A stretch of 64,000 bases of DNA from Desulfobulbaceae bacterium (GTDB lineage Bacteria > Desulfobacterota > Desulfobulbia > Desulfobulbales > SURF-16), in contig JAGXFQ010000040.1 of assembly GCA_024637145.1 (NCBI GenBank), positions 1-64,000 of the forward strand, in the 5' to 3' direction. The notes beneath the pieces are model-generated. The model searched no databases. It was not told where the DNA came from and was given only the letters and a program-made list of their open reading frames with translations. Positions 8,379 through 18,023 of this stretch are shown piece by piece; the first letter of the stretch is position 1, and the number at the start of each line of letters is the position of its first letter. Position numbers and translations under genes: made by a program.

Positions 8379-9380
8379 TTATTTCATAAAAAGCTTTCGG
8401 TGTTTCAACGGCCTCTCCAGGGCAATACCGCCCCCTTTGATCACGGTAAGAAGAGGCTCCTTATCCCTGACCATTGCAAAGCCCAGTTCCTCCGTGAGAA
8501 AGGTGTCCAGACCGGGGAGAAGGGTGCCCCCTCCCACCAGCAAGATCCCATCCTCCCTGGCATCTTTGATGTGTGCCGCACTTATGACAGCAAGACATTC
8601 CCTTAGAAAATTTTTTAAAATATCCAAGGGTTCTCTGATGGCCTGCTGCAACTCAAGGGCCGCCACCTCAATGGCCCGCGGCACATTTGTTTTCATATCC
8701 TTGCCAATCAAAGGGAAAACATCTCTGGCCCGGGGCAGGGCAGAGCCTATGGCGTGCTTGCATTTTTCCGCCATATTTTCAGAAATATGGACCCCATATT
8801 CCTCTTTCAGATGTTTGATAACAGCATCATCCAGGGCATCTCCGGCAAAACTGGTCACCCTGCTGAAGGTAACGGTGCCATTGATAATAACGGCAAGCTC
8901 ACAGATCGCGCCGCCAATATTGATGATTATCCTTCCTCTGTTTGCTTTAACGTCAAACCCAGCTCCCAGGGCCGCCGCCATAGCTTCAGAGAGGAAAGAT
9001 ATCTTTGAACAGCCGACACCCCTGGCGCTTTCTCGTATCTCTTTTTTTGTCTCGGCCGTAATGGCAGTGGGAACGATAAGAACCCATTTTGACTTTCTTT
9101 TTTTGTGGTTGAAAATCTTCTCATAGAACTGCGCAAGCATGACCATGGTAGAGGTAAAATCCGCCATGAAACCATCTTTTAAGGGCCGAAAGGCCTTGAT
9201 ATGCTGCGGGGTTCTCCCCATGAATCCTTTGGCCTTATGCCCCACAGCCACGGCCTTTTTTTCCCAGTAGTTAATAGCCACTACAGTGGGTTCGGCAAGG
9301 ATAACGCCCTTGCCTTTCAGATAAAAAAGGGTATTGGCTGAACCAAGATCAATGGCCAATTTTTTTCTAAAAAAAGCCAT
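8379..9380 (-). CDS. MreB/actin-like protein, orphan paralogue
   Basis: A 333-residue actin-fold protein of the MreB family. The phosphate-1 motif is DLGSANT (residues 11-17), a second nucleotide motif appears as IIINIGGAICELAVI, and LLVGGGTLLPGL is the adenosine motif. MreB forms membrane-bound filaments that guide cell-wall synthesis. This copy lacks mreC, mreD or pbp2 next to it and is noticeably divergent in its N-terminal half (LFYLKGKGV, VAINYWEKK), so it is more likely a second, specialised MreB than the rod-shape gene itself. It is followed closely by the serine hydrolase gene. Confidence 0.82.
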   Translation of the reverse strand: MAFFRKKLAIDLGSANTLFYLKGKGVILAEPTVVAINYWEKKAVAVGHKAKGFMGRTPQHIKAFRPLKDGFMADFTSTMVMLAQFYEKIFNHKKRKSKWVLIVPTAITAETKKEIRESARGVGCSKISFLSEAMAAALGAGFDVKANRGRIIINIGGAICELAVIINGTVTFSRVTSFAGDALDDAVIKHLKEEYGVHISENMAEKCKHAIGSALPRARDVFPLIGKDMKTNVPRAIEVAALELQQAIREPLDILKNFLRECLAVISAAHIKDAREDGILLVGGGTLLPGLDTFLTEELGFAMVRDKEPLLTVIKGGGIALERPLKHRKLFMK

Positions 9381-10193
9381 TTTTATACGCCTCGCCCTTT
9401 GCCATTTTTTTCATTTTCTAAGAAGAAATAAGCCTTCAAAATATGTATAAAAATATCGATTTACTGCTTTTGCTGCTCTGCGGAAGCGCCGCTGTTTTTA
9501 CCGTCTCCCTGTAACTGAAAAAAAGATAGGGGATAATACCATCTCCCCGACAGCACACAATATTTTTTATGATCCCCTTGGTATTGGCGGCAGATCTCCC
9601 CTGAACCTCTGCCCATCCCTTTTTTATGCCCTCTTTTTTCTCTAAAAATAGATTCAGGGCGGGGGGATCGTGCCTTTATTTTCATCTTCTTTTGCCGGGC
9701 TGTTCCGGAGCTCGTAACGCTTTGCCGGAAAAGGGGTTTTTGAACAGCTCCGGAAACATAAATAATCGCCTACTTTTAAGGATTTTTTCACTTATAAGAT
9801 GTTGAATTTTTTTTCATTTCCGGCTATTGTTTTGACCATCTTGGTGGATTCCTGCTGAACCAAGATAAACAAGATTAAGTTATTGATTTTATGATTATTT
9901 TTAACAAAATTTTTAAAAAAAATTCTTTGGTGTCTTTTTCCCCTGTTTAAAACCTCTTTATAAAATGTTGATAAGTTTTTTACCCCTCTTTCTCCCCATT
10001 ATACAAAGAATGTTTTTCTTATAAGTTTTTTAATGATTTCAATTTATTAGCTCGTATATCAACATATCAACAGCCTTAATAATAATAATATTTTAATTAA
10101 AACAAATTTATTAATTAACAGTTCTTGGTAAGTCGCTTCCCTGCCTCTTTGGGGGGTTGTCCAAAAACGCACTTTTTTGTGAGGAAATAATAC
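9381..10193. other. AT-rich intergenic region upstream of dnaN; possible origin
   Basis: There is no credible gene in these 813 bases. From about 9780 the sequence becomes strikingly AT-rich compared with the rest of the window, with long A/T runs up to 10130. It contains TGTTGATAA (9966-9974), whose complement TTATCAACA differs by one base from the DnaA box TTATCCACA, and two overlapping ATATCAACA at 10056-10072. TTATAAG occurs twice. An inverted repeat of AGCTCCGGAA type lies at about 9703-9758. The position next to dnaN is where oriC often sits. No dnaA gene is present, and an AT-rich leader is a simpler possibility. Confidence 0.35.
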
Positions 10194-11324
10194 ATGGGTA
10201 TCGTTGTCAATATTGCCAGAGATGATTTGTTAAACGGCCTTGCAGCGCTGCAGAATATTACAGCCAAGAAAGGGACCATCGCTATTCTTGGTAACGTCCT
10301 TATCAGCACCGGTGATGATATTGTTGAACTTACGTGTACTGATCTTGAAATAGGGCTCCGCTGCCGGCTGCCGGCCGAAATCATGTCCCAGGGCAGTATT
10401 ACCCTTCCCTGTAAGAAGCTTTTTGAAATAGTAAGAGAGGCCGGCAGTGACCATATTCATCTGGAGGAAAAAGAGAAAAGCTGGGTAAAGGTCTCTGTGG
10501 AAACAGGGGATTATAATATAGCTGGTATGGAGAGTGATGAATTCCCTCATTTCCCGGAATATGATCCCCAGAATCTTATTACGATGGAAGCAGGAAAACT
10601 TCAGGAGCTTATTGATAAAACTATTTTTTCCATGGCCAACGAGGGGGAAAGCCAGTTTACCTTGACCAGTGTTCTGGTGGAAAGCAAGGAGAGAGATAAT
10701 CAGAAATTTATGAGGTTTGTCTCTTCAGACGGCCATAGGTTATCACTGATGCAGGTCCCCATGGGTGCGGATATCGAGACCCTCAATCTCAGCAAAACCA
10801 CTCTTATCCCCAAAAAAGGCATCCAGGAGATGCGCAAGTTTTGTGAAGGTCTTGCTGAGGTATCCTTTGCCATCGAAGAAAAACAGGCTGTTTTAAAAAC
10901 AGAGAGGGATATTTTAATTATCCGCCTGATAAATGGAGATTTCCCGGATTATAAACCCCTGATAGATATAATTAATCGGGAAAAATATATAGAAATAGCC
11001 AAAGGACCTCTTATCCATGCCTTTCGACGCATGAACCTTTTTACCGAAGACAAATTCAATATTGTCCAGTTTTCCCTGGAGCCCGATAAATTAATTCTTT
11101 CTTCCCAGTCCATGGACATCGGTAATGCCCGGGAGGAGATAGAGGTGAAATACAGCGGCGATGAATTGACCCTGGGTTTCAATGGCAAGTATTTCATTGA
11201 CAGCCTGTCTGTCATGAAGAGCGATACAGTGCGGATCTATATATCCTCTAACGAAAGCCCCTGTATGATTCTTTCTGAAAATGACCCTGAGTTCATCTCC
11301 ATTATTATGCCCATGCATTTATAA
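10194..11324 (+). CDS. dnaN: DNA polymerase III subunit beta (sliding clamp)
   Basis: A 376-residue beta clamp with the three repeated clamp domains. It starts MGIVVNIARDDLLNGLAALQ, includes the SDGHRLSL segment of the second domain, and ends with the usual C-terminal peptide in the form IIMPMHL, matching the common MPM(R/H)L ending. The ring dimer encircles DNA and tethers polymerase III and repair polymerases. The start is an ATG behind GAGGAAATAATAC. It heads a rightward replication/topology group, dnaN-gyrB-gyrA, that would usually also contain dnaA and recF; both are missing here. Confidence 0.96.
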   Translation: MGIVVNIARDDLLNGLAALQNITAKKGTIAILGNVLISTGDDIVELTCTDLEIGLRCRLPAEIMSQGSITLPCKKLFEIVREAGSDHIHLEEKEKSWVKVSVETGDYNIAGMESDEFPHFPEYDPQNLITMEAGKLQELIDKTIFSMANEGESQFTLTSVLVESKERDNQKFMRFVSSDGHRLSLMQVPMGADIETLNLSKTTLIPKKGIQEMRKFCEGLAEVSFAIEEKQAVLKTERDILIIRLINGDFPDYKPLIDIINREKYIEIAKGPLIHAFRRMNLFTEDKFNIVQFSLEPDKLILSSQSMDIGNAREEIEVKYSGDELTLGFNGKYFIDSLSVMKSDTVRIYISSNESPCMILSENDPEFISIIMPMHL

Positions 11325-11500
11325 AGCTGAGTTGAGCAGCTGGTCTCTCATACGAAACTTATACCCCTCAAGGGGGTACTGAAAAGAGTGCCCTTGCGGT
11401 ATAAAGCTGAGTTGAGCAGTTGGTCTGCTTTTATGCCCTTTAGGTGCAAACGAAACTTATACCCCTCAAGGGAGTACTGAAAAAAGTGCCCTTGTTATAT
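11321..11500. repeat. Two tandem imperfect repeats in dnaN-gyrB spacer
   Basis: A unit beginning ATAAAGCTGAGTTGAGCAG occurs at 11321-11400 and again from 11401 to about 11500. Both carry GGTCT, CGAAACTTATACCCCTCAAGGG and GTACTGAAAA.AGTGCCCTTG. The second copy has an extra 20 bases (GCTTTTATGCCCTTTAGGTG). The dnaN stop TAA at 11322-11324 is part of the first unit. The palindromic TACCCCTCAAGGGGGTA core also appears, in related form, in the repeat copies at about 27410 and 49237. Confidence 0.75.
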
Positions 11501-11573
11501 TAAGAGAGAAGAATAGATTCCTTATCTCTCTTGCCGTTGCAGCCTGTAACTTTTTAAAAAAGAGGAACATATT

Positions 11574-13973
11574 TTGTCAGAAGAAAAAGAAAATGATTAT
11601 GATGCCGGACAGATACAAGTTCTTTCCGGCCTTGAAGGCGTGCGGATGCGTCCGTCCATGTATATCGGCAATACCCATGAAGAAGGACTCCACCATCTCA
11701 TCTATGAGGTGGTGGATAACTCCATAGACGAGGCCCTGGCCGGTCATTGCACGCAGATAAAGGTTGTTTTCCACAAGGATGAATCTGTGTCCGTGGAAGA
11801 TAACGGCCGTGGCATTCCCACGGATATGCACCAGGAAGGGGTCTCTGCTCTGGAACTGGTCATGTGTACCCTGCATGCCGGCGGTAAATTTGATCACTCA
11901 TCCTATAAGGTTTCCGGCGGTCTGCACGGCGTGGGTGTTTCCGTGGTCAATGCCCTTTCCCTGTGGACCAAAGCCACCGTGCACCGAAAAGGTAAAATTT
12001 TCGAGCAGACCTATAAATATGGCATCAAGCAAAGTGAAGTACAAGAAACAGGCACCACCACCAAGACCGGTACCACCATCACCTTTATGCCTGATCCGGG
12101 TATCTTCACTGAAACCACTATTTTCAAATATGAGATTATCCAGACCCGTTTACGCGAACTCGCCTTTCTGAATAAAGACGTAAAAATAAAAATGAAAGAT
12201 GAGCGCACCGGCGCTGAAGATGAATTTCATTTTGCCGGCGGCCTGGTCTCCTTTGTTGATTATCTCAACAGAAACCGCACGGTTCTCAACCAAAAACCGA
12301 TCTATATCAAGGGTGAAAAAGATAATGTGGAGGTGGAGATCGCCTTTCAATATTTTGACGGCTATTCGGAAAGGCTCTTCTCTTTTGTCAATAATATCAA
12401 TACCAGGGAAGGCGGAACCCATGTGGCCGGCTTTCGGGGCGCCCTGACCAAGTGCATCAACCGCTATGCCAGTGATGATGTGGTTCCCAAAAATCTGCAG
12501 GCCAAGATGAGCGGGGATGACGTGCGGGAGGGTATCACCTGTGTTGTTTCCGTGCGGGTGCCCAATCCGCAGTTTGAAGGGCAGACCAAGACCAAACTCG
12601 GCAATGGTGAAGTGAAATACATTGTTGAATCCATATGTAACGAAAAACTGGCCATCTATCTGGAGCAGAATCCCCAGGAGGCCAGAAAGATTCTCTCCAA
12701 GACCGTGGATGCCATGCGGGCCAGGGATGCTGCCCGCAAGGCCCGTGATCTGACCCGCAAGAAGGGCTCCAGTATTGATCTGCTCATGGCCGGCAAACTT
12801 GCCGAGTGCCAGTCAAAAATTCCGGCCGAACGGGAGATATTCCTGGTGGAGGGTGATTCAGCCGGTGGTTCTGCCAAGCAGGGCCGGGACCGCTCCAATC
12901 AGGCCATTCTGCCGCTGCGCGGTAAGATCCTGAATGTCGAAAAGGCACGTTTTGACAAGATCCTTTCCTCGGAAGAAATCAAGCAGATGATCTCCGCCCT
13001 GGGCACCGGCATCGGCAAGGATGAATTTGAGGTGGAAAAACTGCGCTACCACAAAATCATCATCATGACCGATGCCGATGTTGACGGCGCCCATATCCGC
13101 ACCCTGCTCCTCACCTTTTTCTATCGCCAGATGCCCCTTCTGGTGGAGAACGGCTTTATTTATATAGCCCAGCCCCCACTTTTTCGTCTGGGTCGCGGTA
13201 AGAAGGAAAAATATTTTGCCGATGAGGCAGAGTTAAACGAATACCTTTTTCAGCAGGCCAGTGATAATTTCAGCGTGGAGATGCAGACCGAAAAGCAGGT
13301 GGTGAGCCGTGAAGATCTGGTGGCCATGCTCAAGAATCTCTCCCTCTACCGCAAACTCCTTGATTACCTGCAACGCCTCAATGTCTGGGAGGAGATCGTT
13401 GCCTTTTTTCTGGAAGAGGATATCAACAGCGCCGACCAGTTTGATGATGAGGAATTTGTGGCGGGATTGCGCACCAAGATGATGGCCATGAACATTTCCG
13501 TGGGCTCCATCAGACCCTGCCGCTGGAAACCCAGCTGTTATGAATTTGATGCCGCCTTGAAGGACAAGGCCCATATCTTTTTCACGGTGGGTCCGCAGAT
13601 CCCCTTGATCAACGAGTATAGAACAGCGATAAAAATCTATCAAAATATCAAGAAATACCTCCAGGAATCCTTTGTCTTAAAGGTCAATGAGCGGGATATC
13701 CAGGTTCCTAACTGGAATGAACTGCTCACGGTCATCAAGGCCGAGGGCTTCCGCGGTGCACATCTCCAGCGCTACAAGGGTCTTGGTGAGATGAATCCCA
13801 GCCAGCTGTGGGACACCACCATGGATCCTGAAAATCGCATTCTGCTCCAGGTCAATATCAAGGATGCCGTGGCAGCCGACGATATCTTCACCACCCTGAT
13901 GGGTGACAAGGTGGAGCCGCGGCGTGATTTCATTTATAATCACGCCCTGGAAGTAACCGAAATAGATATATAA
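11574..13973 (+). CDS. gyrB: DNA gyrase subunit B
   Basis: A 799-residue GyrB of the long Gram-negative type. The ATPase domain starts with SGLEGVRMRPSMYIG and includes VDNSIDEA and GLHGVG. The TOPRIM domain has EGDSAGGSAKQGRDR and TDADVDGAHIRTLLL. The C-terminal part ends with QRYKGLGEMNPSQLWDTTMDP. The stretch between TOPRIM and the tail is longer than in Gram-positive GyrB, as in proteobacteria. With GyrA it introduces negative supercoils using ATP. The start is TTG at 11574 behind AGAGGAACATATT; no in-frame ATG occurs before residue 24, which would cut into the ATPase domain. It precedes gyrA by 57 bases, probably in one operon. Confidence 0.96.
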   Translation: MSEEKENDYDAGQIQVLSGLEGVRMRPSMYIGNTHEEGLHHLIYEVVDNSIDEALAGHCTQIKVVFHKDESVSVEDNGRGIPTDMHQEGVSALELVMCTLHAGGKFDHSSYKVSGGLHGVGVSVVNALSLWTKATVHRKGKIFEQTYKYGIKQSEVQETGTTTKTGTTITFMPDPGIFTETTIFKYEIIQTRLRELAFLNKDVKIKMKDERTGAEDEFHFAGGLVSFVDYLNRNRTVLNQKPIYIKGEKDNVEVEIAFQYFDGYSERLFSFVNNINTREGGTHVAGFRGALTKCINRYASDDVVPKNLQAKMSGDDVREGITCVVSVRVPNPQFEGQTKTKLGNGEVKYIVESICNEKLAIYLEQNPQEARKILSKTVDAMRARDAARKARDLTRKKGSSIDLLMAGKLAECQSKIPAEREIFLVEGDSAGGSAKQGRDRSNQAILPLRGKILNVEKARFDKILSSEEIKQMISALGTGIGKDEFEVEKLRYHKIIIMTDADVDGAHIRTLLLTFFYRQMPLLVENGFIYIAQPPLFRLGRGKKEKYFADEAELNEYLFQQASDNFSVEMQTEKQVVSREDLVAMLKNLSLYRKLLDYLQRLNVWEEIVAFFLEEDINSADQFDDEEFVAGLRTKMMAMNISVGSIRPCRWKPSCYEFDAALKDKAHIFFTVGPQIPLINEYRTAIKIYQNIKKYLQESFVLKVNERDIQVPNWNELLTVIKAEGFRGAHLQRYKGLGEMNPSQLWDTTMDPENRILLQVNIKDAVAADDIFTTLMGDKVEPRRDFIYNHALEVTEIDI

Positions 13974-14030
13974 AAAAGTAAAGAAGAGCCTTTGATTCTT
14001 TGCGCCACGTAAATTCTAAAGAAGAAAAAT

Positions 14031-16511
14031 ATGACAACTGAAGAGCACACATCCCAGCCCACAATCAGTATCGAGCAGGAACTCAAGAAATCCTATCTTG
14101 ATTATGCCATGAGCGTCATTATCGGCCGGGCCTTACCCGATGTCCGGGACGGTCTCAAACCGGTACATCGCCGGGCCCTCTTTGCCATGCGGGAGCTCAA
14201 TAACTACCATAACCGGCCCTATCTGAAATCAGCCCGTATTGTCGGTGATATCATAGGTAAGTATCATCCCCATGGTGATACGGCCGCCTATGACACCATT
14301 GTCCGTATGGCCCAGGATTTTTCCATGCGGTACCAGCTGGTGGACGGCCAGGGTAACTTCGGTTCCGTGGACGGCGATTCCGCGGCTGCCATGCGTTATA
14401 CCGAGGCCAGGATGACCAAGCTGGATCAGGAGATTATTGCCGATCTGGACAAAGACACCGTTGATTTTGTCCCCACCTATGATAACTCCATGGTGGAACC
14501 GTCGGTGATGCCCAGCAAGGTTCCCAATCTCTTGATCAACGGTTCCTCCGGCATCGCCGTGGGCATGGCCACCAATATACCGCCCCATAATATCACGGAG
14601 GTGGTCAACGCCCTCATCGCCATGACGGAAAACCCGAATATTACGGTTAATCAGCTCATGGAGCATATAACCGGCCCGGATTTTCCCACCGGCGCCTATA
14701 TCTGCGGCCGAGCCGGTATCCGGGAGGCCTATGAGACAGGGCGCGGCTCCGTGCTTATGCGGGCCAGGACCCATATTGAAAAGAGCAAGAAGGCCAACAG
14801 GGAATCGGTGATCATCACCGAGATTCCCTACATGCAGAACAAGGCCAAACTGTGTGAGAAGATCGCCGAGCTCATCAGGGACAAACGTATTGAGTCCATT
14901 GCCGCCTTTCGTGATGAGTCTGACCGCCATGGTATGCGGATCGTCCTTGATCTCAAGAAGGATGAGATTGCCGAGGTGGTCATCAACCAGCTCTACAAGA
15001 TGACCCCTCTGCAGCGCAGCTTTGGTATCATCCTGCTCTCCATTGTTAACCAGAAGCCGGAGATCCTCAATCTCAAACAGATTCTTGAACATTTCCTGCT
15101 CCACCGCAAGACCATCATCTACCGCCGCACCGCCTTTGAGCTCAAAAAGGCCGAGGCCCGGGCCCATCTCCTTAATGGCCAGAAGATAGCCCTGGATAAT
15201 CTTGACGAGGTGGTCACCCTGATCAAGAATTCCGCCAACCCCACCGAGGCCCGGCTGGGATTGATGGACCGCTTTGCCCTTTCGGAGATTCAGGCCCAGT
15301 CCATTCTTGATATGCGGCTGCAGAAACTCACCGGTCTGGAGCGCGATAAGATCCTCAGTGAGCTGGCCGACCTTCTGGAGAAGATTGCCTGGTACAAGAA
15401 GGTGCTTTCCGATGAGGGTCTGGTCATGGATATCATCCGCCAGGAGTTTGTGGAGATCATCGAACAGTATGGTGACGATCGCCGTACCGAGATCATTGAC
15501 GCCCCTGATGAGATCCTGCCGGAGGACCTTATCCAGCAGCAGGACATGGTGGTCACGGTTACCCATGCCGGCTATATCAAACGTAATCCCATTGATCTCT
15601 ACCGCTCCCAGCGTCGGGGCGGCCGCGGGGTCAAGGGGATCAACGCGGTGGAGGATGACTTTGTCAGCAATCTCTACCTGGCCTCCACCCATGATGCCTT
15701 CCTCTTTTTCACCAACCACGGCAAGGTGTTCTGGCGCAAGGTCTATGAGATTCCCCAGGCCAGCCGCATTGCCCGCGGCAAGGCCATTGTCAATTTCCTG
15801 GAGTTGGCGGAAAAAGAGAAACTGGCCGCCATCCTGCCCATCAAGTCTTTTGCCATGGAAGAGGGTGAAGAGTATGTCCTCATGGTGACCAAGAAGGGCG
15901 TGGTGAAAAAGACCATCCTCTCCGAGTTTGCCCGCCCCATGCGCAAAGGCAAGATCGCCCTGAAGATCCGCGAGGATGACGAGATTATCACTGCCGCAGT
16001 CACCAACGGCGAAAGTGAGGTCTTTCTGCTCACCAGAAACGGCATGTCGGTGCGCTTTAACGAGAAGGATGTCCGGGGCATGGGTCGGACGGCCAGTGGC
16101 GTGCGCGGCATCCGTCTGGCTGAGGATGACGAGGTAGTGGCGGCCGAGGTCCTCAACCGGGAGGCCTCCATCCTGGTGGTCACCGAAAAAGGCTATGGTA
16201 AACGGAGCCCTGTTGACGAATACCGCATCACCAAACGCGGCGGTAAAGGAGTGCGGGCCATCAAACCCAGTGTCCGCAATGGTCGGGTGGTTAATGCCTG
16301 TCAGATCACCGATGAGGAGGAGATCATGCTCATCACCAATGGCGGCAAGATTATCCGCATGAATATGGATAATATGCGGGTTATTGGCCGCAATACCAAA
16401 GGGGTGCGCATGATTAAGCTGGGTGATCAGGAGAAGGTGGTGGCCATGGATAAGGTCCCGCCGGATACCGGCAGCGACGATGAGGAGCTGGAGGAAGGTG
16501 GCGAAGAGTAG
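14031..16511 (+). CDS. gyrA: DNA gyrase subunit A
   Basis: An 826-residue GyrA. The N-terminal breakage-reunion domain has [16 protein letters not shown], the catalytic-tyrosine region [12 protein letters not shown] and the quinolone-determining stretch [11 protein letters not shown]. The position equivalent to E. coli Ser83 is threonine and Asp87 is kept. The C-terminal beta-pinwheel carries the GyrA box [10 protein letters not shown], which distinguishes gyrase from topoisomerase IV. The tail is acidic. It forms the A2B2 gyrase with the upstream GyrB and is followed by a hairpin terminator. Confidence 0.96.
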   Translation: MTTEEHTSQPTISIEQELKKSYLDYAMSVIIGRALPDVRDGLKPVHRRALFAMRELNNYHNRPYLKSARIVGDIIGKYHPHGDTAAYDTIVRMAQDFSMRYQLVDGQGNFGSVDGDSAAAMRYTEARMTKLDQEIIADLDKDTVDFVPTYDNSMVEPSVMPSKVPNLLINGSSGIAVGMATNIPPHNITEVVNALIAMTENPNITVNQLMEHITGPDFPTGAYICGRAGIREAYETGRGSVLMRARTHIEKSKKANRESVIITEIPYMQNKAKLCEKIAELIRDKRIESIAAFRDESDRHGMRIVLDLKKDEIAEVVINQLYKMTPLQRSFGIILLSIVNQKPEILNLKQILEHFLLHRKTIIYRRTAFELKKAEARAHLLNGQKIALDNLDEVVTLIKNSANPTEARLGLMDRFALSEIQAQSILDMRLQKLTGLERDKILSELADLLEKIAWYKKVLSDEGLVMDIIRQEFVEIIEQYGDDRRTEIIDAPDEILPEDLIQQQDMVVTVTHAGYIKRNPIDLYRSQRRGGRGVKGINAVEDDFVSNLYLASTHDAFLFFTNHGKVFWRKVYEIPQASRIARGKAIVNFLELAEKEKLAAILPIKSFAMEEGEEYVLMVTKKGVVKKTILSEFARPMRKGKIALKIREDDEIITAAVTNGESEVFLLTRNGMSVRFNEKDVRGMGRTASGVRGIRLAEDDEVVAAEVLNREASILVVTEKGYGKRSPVDEYRITKRGGKGVRAIKPSVRNGRVVNACQITDEEEIMLITNGGKIIRMNMDNMRVIGRNTKGVRMIKLGDQEKVVAMDKVPPDTGSDDEELEEGGEE

Positions 16512-16565
16512 GCCTTATGGTCAAGCTGTGCCGCCCCGGGCGGCGCACAATCATTCGCTAAAGAT

Positions 16566-16603
16566 AAAAGGCCCCTGTATTGTGATGATACAGGGGCCTT
16601 TTA
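16566..16603 (+). terminator. Terminator after gyrA
   Basis: AAAAGGCCCCTGTAT pairs with ATACAGGGGCCTTTT around a short TGTGATG-containing loop, with T and A runs on both sides. It ends the gyrA transcript and could also work on the other strand. Confidence 0.85.
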
Positions 16604-16729
16604 TGTGGCGGACCGGCTGGCGGTACTGCGGATATTTTTAGGGTGGCAGGAGGTACAACCAGCCTTCTGATTGCCGTAAGGGAAGGCGTATCGGGATATG
16701 AGGAGAAGTATGGCAATGCAGGCAGAAAA

Positions 16730-17794
16730 ATGCAATTGAGCGAATTGGGCCTGGACCCGTGGTTTCTTGAGCAGGCCGGGGAACTCTCTATGCCCGGTGG
16801 TCTGCAGTTGGCGCGGGTGATTGTGGTTGATCGCGGCTGGTATATTGTCAGAAATGAGGCGGGGGAGGCTGCAGCCCGCACCACGGGGAAATTTCTGCAC
16901 ACCACCCAATCCACCAGCGATATGCCGTGTGTGGGAGATTGGGTCTGCGTCCATTATGAGGCGGACAAGAGCGCCACTATCCACAGCCTTCTGCCCAGAA
17001 AATCATTTCTGCGCCGTAAATCCGCCGGCAAGGATATCCAGTTGCAGATGATTGCCGCCAATATTGATGTCGCCTTCATTGTTCAGGGCTGCCAATACGA
17101 TTTTAACGTGGCCAGACTGGAACGGTATCTGGTGATGGCCGCTGAAGGCCATGTTGAACCCGTGCTGGTGCTGACCAAGACAGATCTGGTCAGCGAAGAG
17201 GCCCTGGCCCATCTGCTTGCCGAGATCCGCGCCGGCGGCATCAAGGCCCGGATTATGGCGCTCAGCAATGTAAGCGGCCAGGGTCTGGAGCAGCTCAAAG
17301 GGTTTATGGCTCCGGGTAAAACATATTGTCTGCTGGGCTCCTCAGGGGTTGGCAAGTCAACGCTCATTAATAAACTGACTGGCCAGGATACCTTGAAAAC
17401 AGGCCTGGTAAGTGCTTCTGGAGAGGGGCGGCACACCACGGTGCGTCGGCAACTCATTGTCCTTGAGCAAGGCGCCCTGATTATCGACACCCCGGGCATG
17501 CGGGAGATAGGTATTTTTGTGGCCAGCCAGGGCATGGCTGACAGCTTCGCTGATATTGAAGAATTAGCAAGAAGGTGCCGGTTCAGTAATTGTCGCCACA
17601 GCAATGAACCGGGCTGCGCGCTCTTACAGGCCATAAAAGAGGGAAACCTGTCACCTGAACGGTATGACACCTACCAAAAGCTCAACAAGGAATCTGCTTT
17701 TAATGTGGCCTCCCATGGTGAGAAGCAACGCAAAGAGAAAACAGGGGGGAAAGCGGCATCTGGTGCAGGGAAAAAAAAGGGGAAACGGAGATAA
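16730..17794 (+). CDS. rsgA: Ribosome small-subunit biogenesis GTPase RsgA
   Basis: About 354 residues from ATG 16730; an upstream GTG at 16643 is possible but adds a non-conserved leader. It has an N-terminal OB domain (residues about 35-100). The GTPase domain is circularly permuted, with the G4 motif TKTDL before the G1 motif GSSGVGKSTL and then the G3 motif DTPG. The C-terminal zinc-binding region has C-X4-C-X-H followed by a later Cys (CRFSNCRH...GCAL). RsgA checks late maturation of the 30S subunit and releases RbfA. A lysine-rich tail (KKKGKRR) ends the protein. It is separated from gyrA by a terminator, so it has its own promoter. Confidence 0.94.
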   Translation: MQLSELGLDPWFLEQAGELSMPGGLQLARVIVVDRGWYIVRNEAGEAAARTTGKFLHTTQSTSDMPCVGDWVCVHYEADKSATIHSLLPRKSFLRRKSAGKDIQLQMIAANIDVAFIVQGCQYDFNVARLERYLVMAAEGHVEPVLVLTKTDLVSEEALAHLLAEIRAGGIKARIMALSNVSGQGLEQLKGFMAPGKTYCLLGSSGVGKSTLINKLTGQDTLKTGLVSASGEGRHTTVRRQLIVLEQGALIIDTPGMREIGIFVASQGMADSFADIEELARRCRFSNCRHSNEPGCALLQAIKEGNLSPERYDTYQKLNKESAFNVASHGEKQRKEKTGGKAASGAGKKKGKRR

Positions 17795-17904
17795 GATAAA
17801 GAGAGCAGGAGATGGGGGCAAAAAGGCAGGCCCCTGATTTGCTCCCCAGCGTTATCTGCAGCAGCCCTGAACCTCTTTCTCATCATGGTAAAAGTTGCCG
17901 ATCG

Positions 17905-17948
17905 CCGGGGAGCGCACCTCTTTGTCATAAAGAGGGTGCACTCCCCGG
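17905..17948. terminator. Stem-loop between convergent rsgA and baeRF genes
   Basis: CCGGGGAGCGCACCTCTTT pairs imperfectly with AAAGAGGGTGCACTCCCCGG around GTCAT. There is no long T run on either side, so termination is only a suggestion from position and stem strength. Confidence 0.4.
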
Positions 17949-18023
17949 GCCGCATGGGCAGAAGAAAAAAGAGGATGATCTTCTTTTTTCTTCTGAATTG
18001 TGTACGCATCAGAAACGGGGCTT

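Noticed and set aside
9461..9685. A 74-residue reverse frame in the AT-rich gap
   Set aside because: No ribosome site, no recognisable motif and odd composition; treated as non-coding.
11321..11500. CRISPR array
   Set aside because: Only two units, without uniform spacers; not CRISPR.
14229..15719. A 496-residue reverse frame inside gyrA
   Set aside because: It is antisense to a fully recognised gyrase gene and shows no domain pattern.
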